From NCBI GenBank assembly GCA_016700155.1, contig CP065001.1, forward strand, positions 2,542,001-2,606,000: 64,000 nt of DNA, given 5' to 3'. Source of the stretch: Ignavibacteriales bacterium. GTDB taxonomy: Bacteria > Bacteroidota > Ignavibacteria > Ignavibacteriales > Ignavibacteriaceae. The translations under genes were made by a program, and so were the position numbers. The notes under the pieces are model-generated. The model was not told the DNA's origin, made no database searches, and saw only the letters and a list, made by a program, of their open reading frames with translations. Below, piece after piece: positions 35,692 to 44,255 of this stretch (within the stretch, counting starts at the first letter, position 1; the number at the start of each line of letters is the position of its first letter).

Positions 35692-35711
35692 TAACCATTT
35701 AGCCTTACGCA

Positions 35712-35885
35712 TTAAACATTCTTTTCAATTTCCTCAATAAGCTTTTCAACATCTCCAAGCCGCTTATTAATCTCATCAACCCGCTGGCTTAACGCACAGT
35801 TTACTTCATCTAAGCATTCAAGCTTTTCGATTTTTCTTAGTAAAGCAATCAGGTTTACTTTTATTGATGTTAGTTTGACTTTCAT
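35712..35885 (-). CDS. small coiled-coil protein (57 aa)
   Basis: A 57-residue ORF, ATG at 35885 and stop at 35712. It encodes a Lys/Glu/Leu-rich helix with heptad spacing of hydrophobic residues through most of its length (for example 'LIALLRKIEKLECLDEV'). The frame is uninterrupted and its composition differs from the surrounding repeats. It sits between the 273-aa gene and the integrase gene on the same strand, in the nested element. A partner or oligomerisation role is possible; function unknown. Confidence 0.5.
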   Translation of the reverse strand: MKVKLTSIKVNLIALLRKIEKLECLDEVNCALSQRVDEINKRLGDVEKLIEEIEKNV

Positions 35886-35998
35886 CTGTTTCTCTTGTTG
35901 TATATTATTTTCGGAAGGATAAATAAGGAAGAAATATTTTTATTGAAATTGAGAGGCTTAATAGCACGCTTAACTATTAAGGGTATTAACTCTATTAA

Positions 35999-36820
35999 TT
36001 ATTTTTCGATATTATACTCGCTGATTGTTTTTATAATATTAAGTATTAGTTCTCTATTTTTTGGTTTGCAGTTTTGATAGGTCACTGCAAGACTGCCTGG
36101 TTTCATTTCTTTTCCATCTTTACTTAAAAAACACTTGCATACTTTAGCCCAGATCTCATCACCGGCAATACACTTAAATTTTGAAAATGCCATTTCGCCG
36201 ATGAACGTTACTAATTCAGTATTATTTTTACACCATCGTATTTTTTCTTTATGTGCTGCAGTAAACAAAACTCCGTCTTTATCACAAAAATTACTCATTA
36301 CTTTTTCTGAATTGCTTTCCTCAATAAAGTGGTTTCCCTTCCATTCATTAATTAATCTTTGAAGAACTTCCTTGCTTGATAACCAAACAATTCTTTCTTT
36401 TTTGTTTTCAGCTTTGTCAGGTTTATGCTCAGCCAGCAATAATACATTCCTGTTCCTGAGCCTGGATTTTGGATATAGTTCATCAACATGAAGTCTTCTC
36501 ATCTGGTGAGTAATCAGATTCTTTACCCGTAAAATGAATAATCGCTCTTCCATACTTAGCTCATCGCCGTATTCTTCTATTCTGTCCACGATACCAAGAA
36601 TATCCGTCCTTTCATTTCTGCGGGTTTGTTTTAATCTCCACTCTTCTTGATTACCATAACAAATCTTTTCGACAACATAATTTTCAAATTTATAAAGCAC
36701 ATTCAATAAATACTCAAGACTTTCCTTAGCCAATGGAAATGTTAATGCTTTTTCTTCAATGTTATTAAACTGATCTAAATCTTCTTTTGTAAACTTTCGT
36801 GCTTGGTATTCATCGTCCAT
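35999..36820 (-). CDS. hypothetical protein of the nested element (273 aa)
   Basis: A 273-residue charged, mostly helical protein without signal peptide or membrane segments. I do not recognise a domain. The middle is rich in Lys and Arg ('QMRRLHVDELYPKSRLRNRN'). The C-terminal half has 'FCDKDGVLFTAAHKEKIRWCKN' and 'KPGSLAVTYQNCKPKNRE'; this pattern loosely recalls RteC-like proteins of Bacteroidota mobile elements, but that is weak. It is upstream of the coiled-coil and integrase genes and probably belongs to the same element. Confidence 0.6.
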   Translation of the reverse strand: MDDEYQARKFTKEDLDQFNNIEEKALTFPLAKESLEYLLNVLYKFENYVVEKICYGNQEEWRLKQTRRNERTDILGIVDRIEEYGDELSMEERLFILRVKNLITHQMRRLHVDELYPKSRLRNRNVLLLAEHKPDKAENKKERIVWLSSKEVLQRLINEWKGNHFIEESNSEKVMSNFCDKDGVLFTAAHKEKIRWCKNNTELVTFIGEMAFSKFKCIAGDEIWAKVCKCFLSKDGKEMKPGSLAVTYQNCKPKNRELILNIIKTISEYNIEK

Positions 36821-36918
36821 TTGAACTCACTTTTATTTTCCCGCCAATCATTATTAGCGCATTATGCAATAGATTAATTTTTTTTAATTAATTGTTTCGG
36901 CTTGCAAATGAGTTCTGA

Positions 36919-37209
36919 TCAAATTCTCAGCGGTACGATTGTTCGGGAACAGAATAAAAGTAATTTTTTTGTTGGTGAGTAATTCTTTAATAGGCTGGGT
37001 TTTAAAATTATTTTAAAAATGGGTTTATAAATTAACTCGCCCGGAAGTACAAACCATTCCCAGAAGTTATTTTGGGGGTAGTAAGAATATTCTCTGAAGT
37101 AAGTATTAGGCGGGCTTACTTCAATAGAATAATTACTTAAATCTATTTTATAGAGATCAGCCCAAAGCTGGGCAGCCTCTGTTTGCGAGAATTGTTTTAT
37201 TTCTTTCAT
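36919..37209 (-). CDS. small hypothetical protein (96 aa)
   Basis: A 96-residue aromatic-rich protein with an 'AGAAG' ribosome-binding-like sequence about 6 bp before its ATG. No motif is recognised. A second small ORF (37157-37348) overlaps its 5' end in another frame and could be an alternative. Both lie at the outer edge of the nested element, near the toxin-antitoxin pair on the other strand. Expression is uncertain. Confidence 0.35.
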   Translation of the reverse strand: MKEIKQFSQTEAAQLWADLYKIDLSNYSIEVSPPNTYFREYSYYPQNNFWEWFVLPGELIYKPIFKIILKPSLLKNYSPTKKLLLFCSRTIVPLRI

Positions 37210-37453
37210 TGTTTTCTTCTAAAAAATTAACTAATGGTAGTTTTGAATTATCCTTCATACTATTCTCCTTCAATGATGTGTTTGTAGATGATGTAATTAT
37301 TTTAGTTTCGATTTTACTTGCTTTCCTGTAATTATTGGTCAGTAGCAATATTTACCACTTTTCTTCGACCTGAATATGATAATATTAATGATAAATAACA
37401 ACCTATCCGTGGTATAAAATTTGTTTTTTTTATTAATATAATAATAGGTATGT

Positions 37454-37864
37454 ATGAATAAGTTGTATTATATTATTTTCTTTTTTACATTGCTTATGCA
37501 AATCTCAATAATTGATGAAATCGAAGGTTTTCTAACTGAATTTAAACAAAAGCTGAAAGTCTTTGACATCGTTTATCATCGCTCTGATGATAACACAGAA
37601 GCGGTTGTCGAGTTAGATATAAAACCAGTAAATAGGAATGAAACACTACTTAAGCTGACTTCAAATGATTATTATAAAGGTCCGAATCCGGATCTTCACG
37701 ATCCTTATGGATCACCCGTTTGGGAATTTGGTAAGGTCGTAAATAACAAGGAGGTCTATATTAAAATTTCACTTGGCTCACCAGGTAAACCGGTTATTTG
37801 CAAATCCTTTCATTTACCCAAACGTAAAATTAATTATCCTTATAAAGAAAAGAATATAGAATGA
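37454..37864 (+). CDS. MqsR-like toxin candidate
   Basis: A 136-residue protein whose core ('LKLTSNDYYKGPN…PVWEFGK…EVYIKISLG…VICKSFH') follows the MqsR plan: the S-x-DFYKS-like strand, a Trp, a VYLKI strand and a final 'SFK/SFH' strand. MqsR is an mRNA interferase, and a toxin role is inferred. The annotated start has AGG 6 bp upstream but gives a hydrophobic N-terminus (YYIIFFFTLL). The internal ATG at 37496 would give a more usual 122-aa soluble toxin. Its stop overlaps the antitoxin start by 4 nt (ATGA). Confidence 0.6.
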   Translation: MNKLYYIIFFFTLLMQISIIDEIEGFLTEFKQKLKVFDIVYHRSDDNTEAVVELDIKPVNRNETLLKLTSNDYYKGPNPDLHDPYGSPVWEFGKVVNNKEVYIKISLGSPGKPVICKSFHLPKRKINYPYKEKNIE

Positions 37865-38862
37865 AACGAATTATAGACTGCCCTGTTTGTAATGATAAAG
37901 CACAGTTAAAAGCCGAACAAAAAAAACGTACTTATCGAAATGAAAAGTTTGACGTGGTGGAACATTATTACCAGTGCGATAAATGTAATTATTCATTTAC
38001 TAATAATGAGATTGATCAATACAATTTATACTTACTGCACAACAAGTATAGAGAAAAATATCAGATCCCCTTTCCTGAACAACTTATTGCTATCCGCGAG
38101 TCTTACGGCTTAACTCAAACTAAAATATCTGAACTTCTCGGTTTTGGTCCGAATCAATATCGCCTTTACGAAAGTGGTGAACTCCCCTCAAGTGCTAATT
38201 CAATGTTGCTTAGGTTATTATTGCGTCCGCAATCTTTCAAAAATATTATTCTTGAAAACAGACAGGATGACCATGAAAAATTATTTGCCGAGCTCGTCAA
38301 AAAAATAGATAAGAGAATTAATGAGACTCGTAAAGCAACATTAATTAATATGTTATTCCGTAATGACATCATTCCTAATTCAGCCACCGGTTTCGCAGTT
38401 CCTGACTTTAAGAAGTTTGCTAATATGGTCATTTATTTCTTGAACGTAGCTCAATTCAAAACTAAATTAAACAAACTTCTCTTTTACGCTGACTTCACTC
38501 ACTTCAAATATTTTGGAAGATCTATTTCGGGTTGTGAATATGCGGCTATCGATATGGGTCCGGTTCCTGATAACTACAAATTGATCTTTGGCTTGCTTGA
38601 GGAAGAAAATTTTGTCCATTCTAAAATTGAAACCATTAAGGAAAAAGAAGTCGAGAAATTTTTTCCTTCTCAGTCTTTTGATTCATCTCTTTTCACTGTT
38701 GCTGAACAGGATACTTTAAATTCAATTTGTTCTGAGCTGGGGAACTTGAATACGCAGTCTTTGATTGACTTATCTCATGATGAAGTAGCATGGCAGATTA
38801 ATTCTGTTAACAAAATTACAATCGACTATTCATTCTTTGCCCCTCAGTTAAAAGCACTTTAG
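37861..38862 (+). CDS. MqsA-like antitoxin with Panacea (DUF4065) domain
   Basis: A 333-residue protein in three parts. An N-terminal zinc finger has two CxxC pairs ('CPVCND', 'CDKCNY'). An Xre-type helix-turn-helix follows at about 75-130 ('IRESYGLTQTKISELLGFGPNQYRLYESGELPS'). A Panacea/SocA-like domain covers about 185-310 ('NKLLFYADFTHFKYFGRSISGCEYAAIDMGPVP'). Zinc finger plus HTH is the MqsA layout, and Panacea domains are known as versatile antitoxin domains. It should neutralise the upstream toxin and repress the operon. No operator was identified with confidence. Confidence 0.85.
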   Translation: MKRIIDCPVCNDKAQLKAEQKKRTYRNEKFDVVEHYYQCDKCNYSFTNNEIDQYNLYLLHNKYREKYQIPFPEQLIAIRESYGLTQTKISELLGFGPNQYRLYESGELPSSANSMLLRLLLRPQSFKNIILENRQDDHEKLFAELVKKIDKRINETRKATLINMLFRNDIIPNSATGFAVPDFKKFANMVIYFLNVAQFKTKLNKLLFYADFTHFKYFGRSISGCEYAAIDMGPVPDNYKLIFGLLEEENFVHSKIETIKEKEVEKFFPSQSFDSSLFTVAEQDTLNSICSELGNLNTQSLIDLSHDEVAWQINSVNKITIDYSFFAPQLKAL

Positions 38863-39039
38863 TCATTGTTTTAAACCCTTTCTAAAATCAGCAGGTTTTT
38901 TTGTATTTTTAACCGAATAATTTCAGAATCAGATATACGATGTCTGTGCCCCCTTTACTTTACAGGGTATTGAGTTGGTGGAAACTCTCTTGATGTATAA
39001 TTAACAAAAATAAAAGTGTGATTATTTTCCACAAATTCT

Positions 39040-42027
39040 ATGATTAAAGAAGCACAAATAGAAGAAAGTTTTATATCAAAGTTAAACGACCTGAAATATG
39101 GTTACAGACCGGAGATTAGAGACCGCGAAACACTTGAAAAGAATTTCCGTGAAAAATTTCAACTGCTCAACCGTGTTAATCTTACCGACTCTGAATTTAA
39201 ACGCTTAAAAGAAGAGATTATCACCCCCGATGTTTTTCTTTCTTCTAAAAAACTGCGTGAAAGAAATACCTTTGAAAGAGAAGATGGTACTCCACTTCAT
39301 TATACATTAGTCAATATAAAAGATTGGTGCAAAAACGAATTTGAAGTAATCAATCAACTCCGCATTAATACTGAAAACAGCTTTCAGCGTTATGATGTTA
39401 TTATTTTGATTAACGGTATTCCTGTTGTGCAGGTTGAACTAAAGAGTTTAGAAATAAGCCATCGCAGGGCTATGCAGCAAATCGTTGATTATAAAAACGA
39501 TACCGGCAATGGTTATACAAACTCACTTCTCTGTTTTATGCAGCTTTTTATTGTAAGCAATCGCACTACTACATATTACTTTGCAAACAATAACAACTCT
39601 CATTTTAGCTTCAATGCTGATGAACAGTTTTTACCTATCTATCAACTTGCAAGTGAAGACAATAAAAAGATAACACATCTTGATGATTTCTCAGATAAGT
39701 TTTTGAGTAAATGCACCTTGGCTCAGATGATAAGCAAATATATGGTGCTTGTTGTTAGTGAGCAAAAACTGTTAGTGATGAGACCTTATCAGATTTATGC
39801 AGTAAAAGCTATTGTAGATTGCATTCACCAGAACAGGGGCAATGGTTATATCTGGCACACAACAGGTAGCGGTAAAACTCTTACTTCATTTAAGGCATCA
39901 ACTCTGCTTAAAGACAATCCAGATATTGAAAAATGTTTGTTTGTGGTAGATAGAAAAGATCTTGATAGGCAAACGCGTGAGGAGTTTAATAAATTCCAGG
40001 AAGGTTGTGTTGAAGAAAACACAAATACCGAAACTCTTGTAAGAAGAATGTTGTCGGAAGATTATGCTGATAAAGTAATTGTGTGTACTATACAAAAGTT
40101 AGGAATCATACTTGATGAAAATAGTAAACGCAATCTACAAAAAGCAGATAAAGGCATACCAACATTTAAGAAACGTCTTGAACCTCTCAAAAACGCAAGA
40201 GTAGTTTTTATTTTTGATGAATGTCATCGCTCTCAGTTTGGTGATAATCACAAAGCTATAAAAGAGTTTTTCCCAAATGCACAGTTATTTGGTTTTACTG
40301 GTACTCCTATCTTTGAAGATAATGCTTCTTACAAACAGGTTGATGGAACAGTCGGCTCGTACAAAACAACAAAAGATATTTTTCAAAAACAATTACACGC
40401 ATATACTATTACGCACGCAATTGATGATCGAAATGTTTTGCGTTTCCATATCGATTATTTTAAACCTGAAAAGAAAGTTGAACCGGGAACAACACAGCAC
40501 AAGAAAGCAGCAGTTGAAAAAATTCTTGATAAACACGATGCTGCCACACACAATAAAAGGTTTAACGGAATTTTTGCCACTTCCTCAATTAACGATGCGA
40601 TTGAATATTATGGATTATTCAAAACAACTCAGGCAGAAAAACTAAAGGAAGATTCTAACTATCAAAGCTTAAATATTGCTTGTGTATTTTCACCGCCTGC
40701 AGAGGGAAATAAAGATGTTGAGCAGCTTCAGGATGATTTGCTTCAGGAAAAAGAAGATAATAAACAAGCACCCGAAGAAAAGAAAAAAGCTCTTGAAGCA
40801 ATTATAAAAGATTACAATAGCCAGTACAGTACAAACCATAAATTAAGTGAATTTGATCTTTACTACCAGGACTTACAGCAGCGTATAAAATTTCAGAAAT
40901 ATACCAATGCCGACTATCCGCATAAAAATAAAGTTGATCTGGTAATTGTAGTTGATATGCTTCTCACTGGCTTCGACTCACATTATCTTAATACTTTATA
41001 TGTAGATAAAAACTTAAAGTACCATGGTTTAATACAGGCTTTTTCCCGCACCAATCGTATTCTAAATGCTACAAAACCATATGGCAACATTCTTGATTTT
41101 CGCCAGCCTCAAAGTGAAGTTGATAAAGCTATAGCTTTATTTTCTGGTGAAGATATACAACGTGCTAAAGAAATCTGGTTGGTTGATCCTGCTCCTAAAG
41201 TAATTGTAGATTATGAAAAAGCTGTTGCTGAAATGAGCAAGTTTATGCAGAAGAACAATCTTGTTGCAGAACCGCAGGAAGTGTATAACATTAAAGGTGA
41301 TACTGCTAAAATAGAATTTATTAACCGATTTAAAGAAGTACAGCGGCTTAAAACACAACTTGACCAGTACACCGATTTGAGCGAAGAACAAAAAACAAAA
41401 ATTGAAACTGTTCTGCCTGAAGATCAATTGCGTTCTTTCAGAAGTTCGTACCTGGAAACAGCTAAGAAGTTAAAAGAATTACAGCAAAAAGATGGTGATA
41501 CAAGCTCCGATATTCAGCAATTAGATTTTGAATTTGTTTTGTTTGCTTCTGCTACAATAGATTATGATTACATTATGGCGCTTATTGCTAAGTACACCCA
41601 GAACAAGCCAGCTAAACAAAAAATGTCACGCGAGCAGCTAATTAGTTTGTTAAGTTCAAGTTCTAACCTGATGGATGAGCGTGATGATATTGCAGAATAC
41701 ATTAAAAGTCTTGAAGCCGGTAAAGCGCTTAATGAAACTGAAATAAAAAATGGCTACCAGACTTTTAAAGCAGAAAAGTACACCAAAGAATTATCTGCTA
41801 TTGCTAATAAACAGGGATTAGAAATTACTACACTGCAAAATTTTGTAGATGGCATTTTAAACAGAATGATTTTTGATGGAGAACAACTTACAGAACTTTT
41901 ATCCCCTTTGGATTTAAGCTGGAAAGAACGCAGATTAAAAGAGCTGTCACTGATGGAAGACTTACTGCCTGTATTAAAAAGTTTAACACAAGGGCGTGAA
42001 ATTTCTGGTCTTAAAGCTTATGAGTAA
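39040..42027 (+). CDS. hsdR: type I restriction enzyme R subunit
   Basis: A 995-residue HsdR. The N-terminal nuclease domain (about 1-220) has 'RYDVIILINGIPVVQVELKS' (PD…ExK). The SF2 motor domains (about 255-740) show Walker A 'TTGSGKTLTS', DEAD-like 'FIFDECHRSQFG', 'GFTGTPIF' and motif VI 'QAFSRTNR'. The C-terminus is a helical HsdM-contact region. It translocates DNA and cleaves unmodified sites within the HsdR2M2S complex. The stop overlaps the hsdS start by 8 nt. It is the first gene of a four-gene R-S-ATPase-M operon. Confidence 0.95.
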   Translation: MIKEAQIEESFISKLNDLKYGYRPEIRDRETLEKNFREKFQLLNRVNLTDSEFKRLKEEIITPDVFLSSKKLRERNTFEREDGTPLHYTLVNIKDWCKNEFEVINQLRINTENSFQRYDVIILINGIPVVQVELKSLEISHRRAMQQIVDYKNDTGNGYTNSLLCFMQLFIVSNRTTTYYFANNNNSHFSFNADEQFLPIYQLASEDNKKITHLDDFSDKFLSKCTLAQMISKYMVLVVSEQKLLVMRPYQIYAVKAIVDCIHQNRGNGYIWHTTGSGKTLTSFKASTLLKDNPDIEKCLFVVDRKDLDRQTREEFNKFQEGCVEENTNTETLVRRMLSEDYADKVIVCTIQKLGIILDENSKRNLQKADKGIPTFKKRLEPLKNARVVFIFDECHRSQFGDNHKAIKEFFPNAQLFGFTGTPIFEDNASYKQVDGTVGSYKTTKDIFQKQLHAYTITHAIDDRNVLRFHIDYFKPEKKVEPGTTQHKKAAVEKILDKHDAATHNKRFNGIFATSSINDAIEYYGLFKTTQAEKLKEDSNYQSLNIACVFSPPAEGNKDVEQLQDDLLQEKEDNKQAPEEKKKALEAIIKDYNSQYSTNHKLSEFDLYYQDLQQRIKFQKYTNADYPHKNKVDLVIVVDMLLTGFDSHYLNTLYVDKNLKYHGLIQAFSRTNRILNATKPYGNILDFRQPQSEVDKAIALFSGEDIQRAKEIWLVDPAPKVIVDYEKAVAEMSKFMQKNNLVAEPQEVYNIKGDTAKIEFINRFKEVQRLKTQLDQYTDLSEEQKTKIETVLPEDQLRSFRSSYLETAKKLKELQQKDGDTSSDIQQLDFEFVLFASATIDYDYIMALIAKYTQNKPAKQKMSREQLISLLSSSSNLMDERDDIAEYIKSLEAGKALNETEIKNGYQTFKAEKYTKELSAIANKQGLEITTLQNFVDGILNRMIFDGEQLTELLSPLDLSWKERRLKELSLMEDLLPVLKSLTQGREISGLKAYE

Positions 42028-43195
42028 AGATGTGAAAAATAAGTTAGAGCCAAAACTTCGATTTTCTGAGTTTAAGGGTGAATGGGATGAAGAACAATTA
42101 AGTGGTCTTTTAAATTACGAGAGACCTGACAAATATATAGTTAATGACACTAACTATGTTTTGCAAGGCACACCAGTATTAACTGCAAATAAGAGCTTCA
42201 TCCTTGGCTATACACAAGAGACTGAGGGGATTTGCGAAAATATTCCTGCAATAATTTTTGATGATTTTACTACTGATAAAAAATATGTCGATTTTCCATT
42301 TAAAGTAAAATCTTCTGCTATTAAAATTCTAAGACCTAAAGATGAAAACAATCTAAGGTTTATTCACGAATTAATGACTCTAATAAAGTTTGAAGCCAAG
42401 GAACATAAGCGCTATTATATTTCTGCTTACCAAAATTTATTGATTCCTGTTCCTGATCCAAAAGAACAACAAAAAATAGCCGATATTCTTTCTTCATTAG
42501 ATGATTTAATAAAGGCAGAAAATCAGAAACTTGAAACTCTAAAAGCACATAAAAAAGGATTAATGCAAAACCTTTTCCCTGCAGAAGGAGAAATGGTTCC
42601 TAAGCTGAGGTTTAAAGAGTTTAACAAGGGTTGGAAAAAAGTGAAATTAAAAGATGTGTCCATATATTTTAACGGTGGTAGTTATGAAAATGATGTTAAA
42701 GAAGAAGGTAAGTATGAACTAATAACGCTAAAATCAATTAACACAAATGGTCAGTTGGTCAGTTCTAAGCGTTTTATCGATATTGAAGTTCCTACTCTAA
42801 CCAAAGGCACTTTAGTTATGATTCTTAGTGAACAAGCCCCTGGGTTACTTGGAATGACAGCTATTATTCCAACCGATAATAAATATGTATTAAACCAACG
42901 TGTTGCTGAAATTCGTCCAAATCAAGAAGTTGAAAGCTATTTTTTATCAATGGCAATAAATAGAAATCAAGCCTATTTTAGTAAGCACGGAGCAGGGATG
43001 AAAGTCCAAAATATTTCTAAGCCAAATGTTGAAAAGTATGAATTTTTAATTCCTGAAATTCTCGAACAACAAAAAATAGCTGATTGTCTTTCATCTTTAG
43101 ATAAACAAATCGAATCACAAAATCAAAAGATTGAAACATTAAAGCTTCACAAAAAAGGTTTAATGCAAAATTTATTTCCAAATTTTAGTGGGTAG
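42020..43195 (+). CDS. hsdS: type I restriction-modification specificity subunit
   Basis: A 391-residue HsdS from the ATG at 42020; a GTG eight codons upstream is an alternative. It has two target-recognition domains (about 15-140 and 205-340). Each is followed by a conserved helical repeat with 'QQKIADILSSLDDLI…ENQKLETLKAHKKGLMQNLFP' and 'QQKIADCLSSLDKQIESQNQKIETLKLHKKGLMQNLFP' patterns. These near-identical spacers set the distance between the two half-sites and are typical recombination points for switching specificity. The target sequence cannot be predicted by eye. Confidence 0.95.
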   Translation: MSKDVKNKLEPKLRFSEFKGEWDEEQLSGLLNYERPDKYIVNDTNYVLQGTPVLTANKSFILGYTQETEGICENIPAIIFDDFTTDKKYVDFPFKVKSSAIKILRPKDENNLRFIHELMTLIKFEAKEHKRYYISAYQNLLIPVPDPKEQQKIADILSSLDDLIKAENQKLETLKAHKKGLMQNLFPAEGEMVPKLRFKEFNKGWKKVKLKDVSIYFNGGSYENDVKEEGKYELITLKSINTNGQLVSSKRFIDIEVPTLTKGTLVMILSEQAPGLLGMTAIIPTDNKYVLNQRVAEIRPNQEVESYFLSMAINRNQAYFSKHGAGMKVQNISKPNVEKYEFLIPEILEQQKIADCLSSLDKQIESQNQKIETLKLHKKGLMQNLFPNFSG

Positions 43196-43200
43196 AATTT

Positions 43201-44253
43201 ATGAGTACTCTCGCAGAAATAGCACAACAACTTAAAAATAGTAAGGAAAATATCATTCTTGTATATGCTTTTAATTCAACTGGCAAAACTCAACTATCTG
43301 TTGCTTATAAAAATGTGACTAAAGCAGCTAATGGTGGTAAGCATTCAGGTGTTTATTACAATGCCTTTAGTGAAGATCTTTTTGTTTGGGACAATGATAA
43401 CGTAAAACTTACAATTACTCCAAGCAGATTAAATAAATTTCACAACTCATTTACTGAACTCGATATTAGTAAAAAACTAACACCTTATAAGCCTAGATAT
43501 GAATTCTTCTTTAATCCAAATAAAGATTCTGAAAAAGGTTTTGATTCAATCACCTTTTATAAAAAAGGAGATACAACCACTCCCATTAAAATAGCTAGAG
43601 GTGAGGAAAGGATTTTCATCTGGTGCTTCTTTTTAACTCTATTTGATGTGGAAGCCTGGTCCGGTGAACAGAATGCACATTTCTTCATTGATGACCCAGT
43701 TTCAAGTTTAGATGATCATAATATTTTTGTAACAGCCTCTACAATTTTTGAATTGCTTGAGAATCAACTTGATAAAAGAAAAATAATATTAACTTCGCAC
43801 CATTTAGGTATAATTTCAATATTAGATGATTGGCTGAATAAAGGTGAGAAAAAAGATAAATTTAAATCTAAAAATAAAGTCTATATCTTAGAACGTGATG
43901 AAGAAGAACATTCATTAATAAATCCAAGAAATAGTGTACTCCTTTATAATTTAAGATTATTGCAATTATTGGACAGTGCGTTTAGGTCAGAAATATATTC
44001 TTATCACTTTGCTTTACTAAGGCAAGTGCTTGAAAATATAGCCTCCTTTCTTGGTGTGGGGCAATTTAGTTATGTATTGGAACAAATAGGAATTACACCG
44101 GAACAACGAGTTACAGATATTGTTAATGCTTTATCCCATAAAAAGGTTTACTATTTTGAATCAGATCTTTTGGTTGATGATAATAAAACAATATTTAAAG
44201 AAGTATATAGTAAATTAATTCAGAAGTATAATTTTGTAATTCATACAGATTAA
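43201..44253 (+). CDS. PrrC-like anticodon-nuclease candidate (AAA_13 ATPase)
   Basis: A 350-residue ABC-type ATPase. Walker A is 'AFNSTGKTQLS' near residue 24, with Ala in place of the first Gly. Walker B and D-loop are 'HFFIDDPVSSLDDHNIF' (about 160-176), and an H-loop is 'LTSHHLG'. The C-terminal 90 residues hold 'LRQVLENI', an R-x3-E pair, and 'ALSHKK' with His 39 residues after the Arg. This resembles the Arg-Glu-His triad of PrrC anticodon nuclease. It lies between hsdS and hsdM (5 bp and 2 bp gaps), as prrC lies inside a type I locus. It would cut tRNA when restriction is inhibited, if functional. Confidence 0.7.
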   Translation: MSTLAEIAQQLKNSKENIILVYAFNSTGKTQLSVAYKNVTKAANGGKHSGVYYNAFSEDLFVWDNDNVKLTITPSRLNKFHNSFTELDISKKLTPYKPRYEFFFNPNKDSEKGFDSITFYKKGDTTTPIKIARGEERIFIWCFFLTLFDVEAWSGEQNAHFFIDDPVSSLDDHNIFVTASTIFELLENQLDKRKIILTSHHLGIISILDDWLNKGEKKDKFKSKNKVYILERDEEEHSLINPRNSVLLYNLRLLQLLDSAFRSEIYSYHFALLRQVLENIASFLGVGQFSYVLEQIGITPEQRVTDIVNALSHKKVYYFESDLLVDDNKTIFKEVYSKLIQKYNFVIHTD

Positions 44254-44255
44254 TT

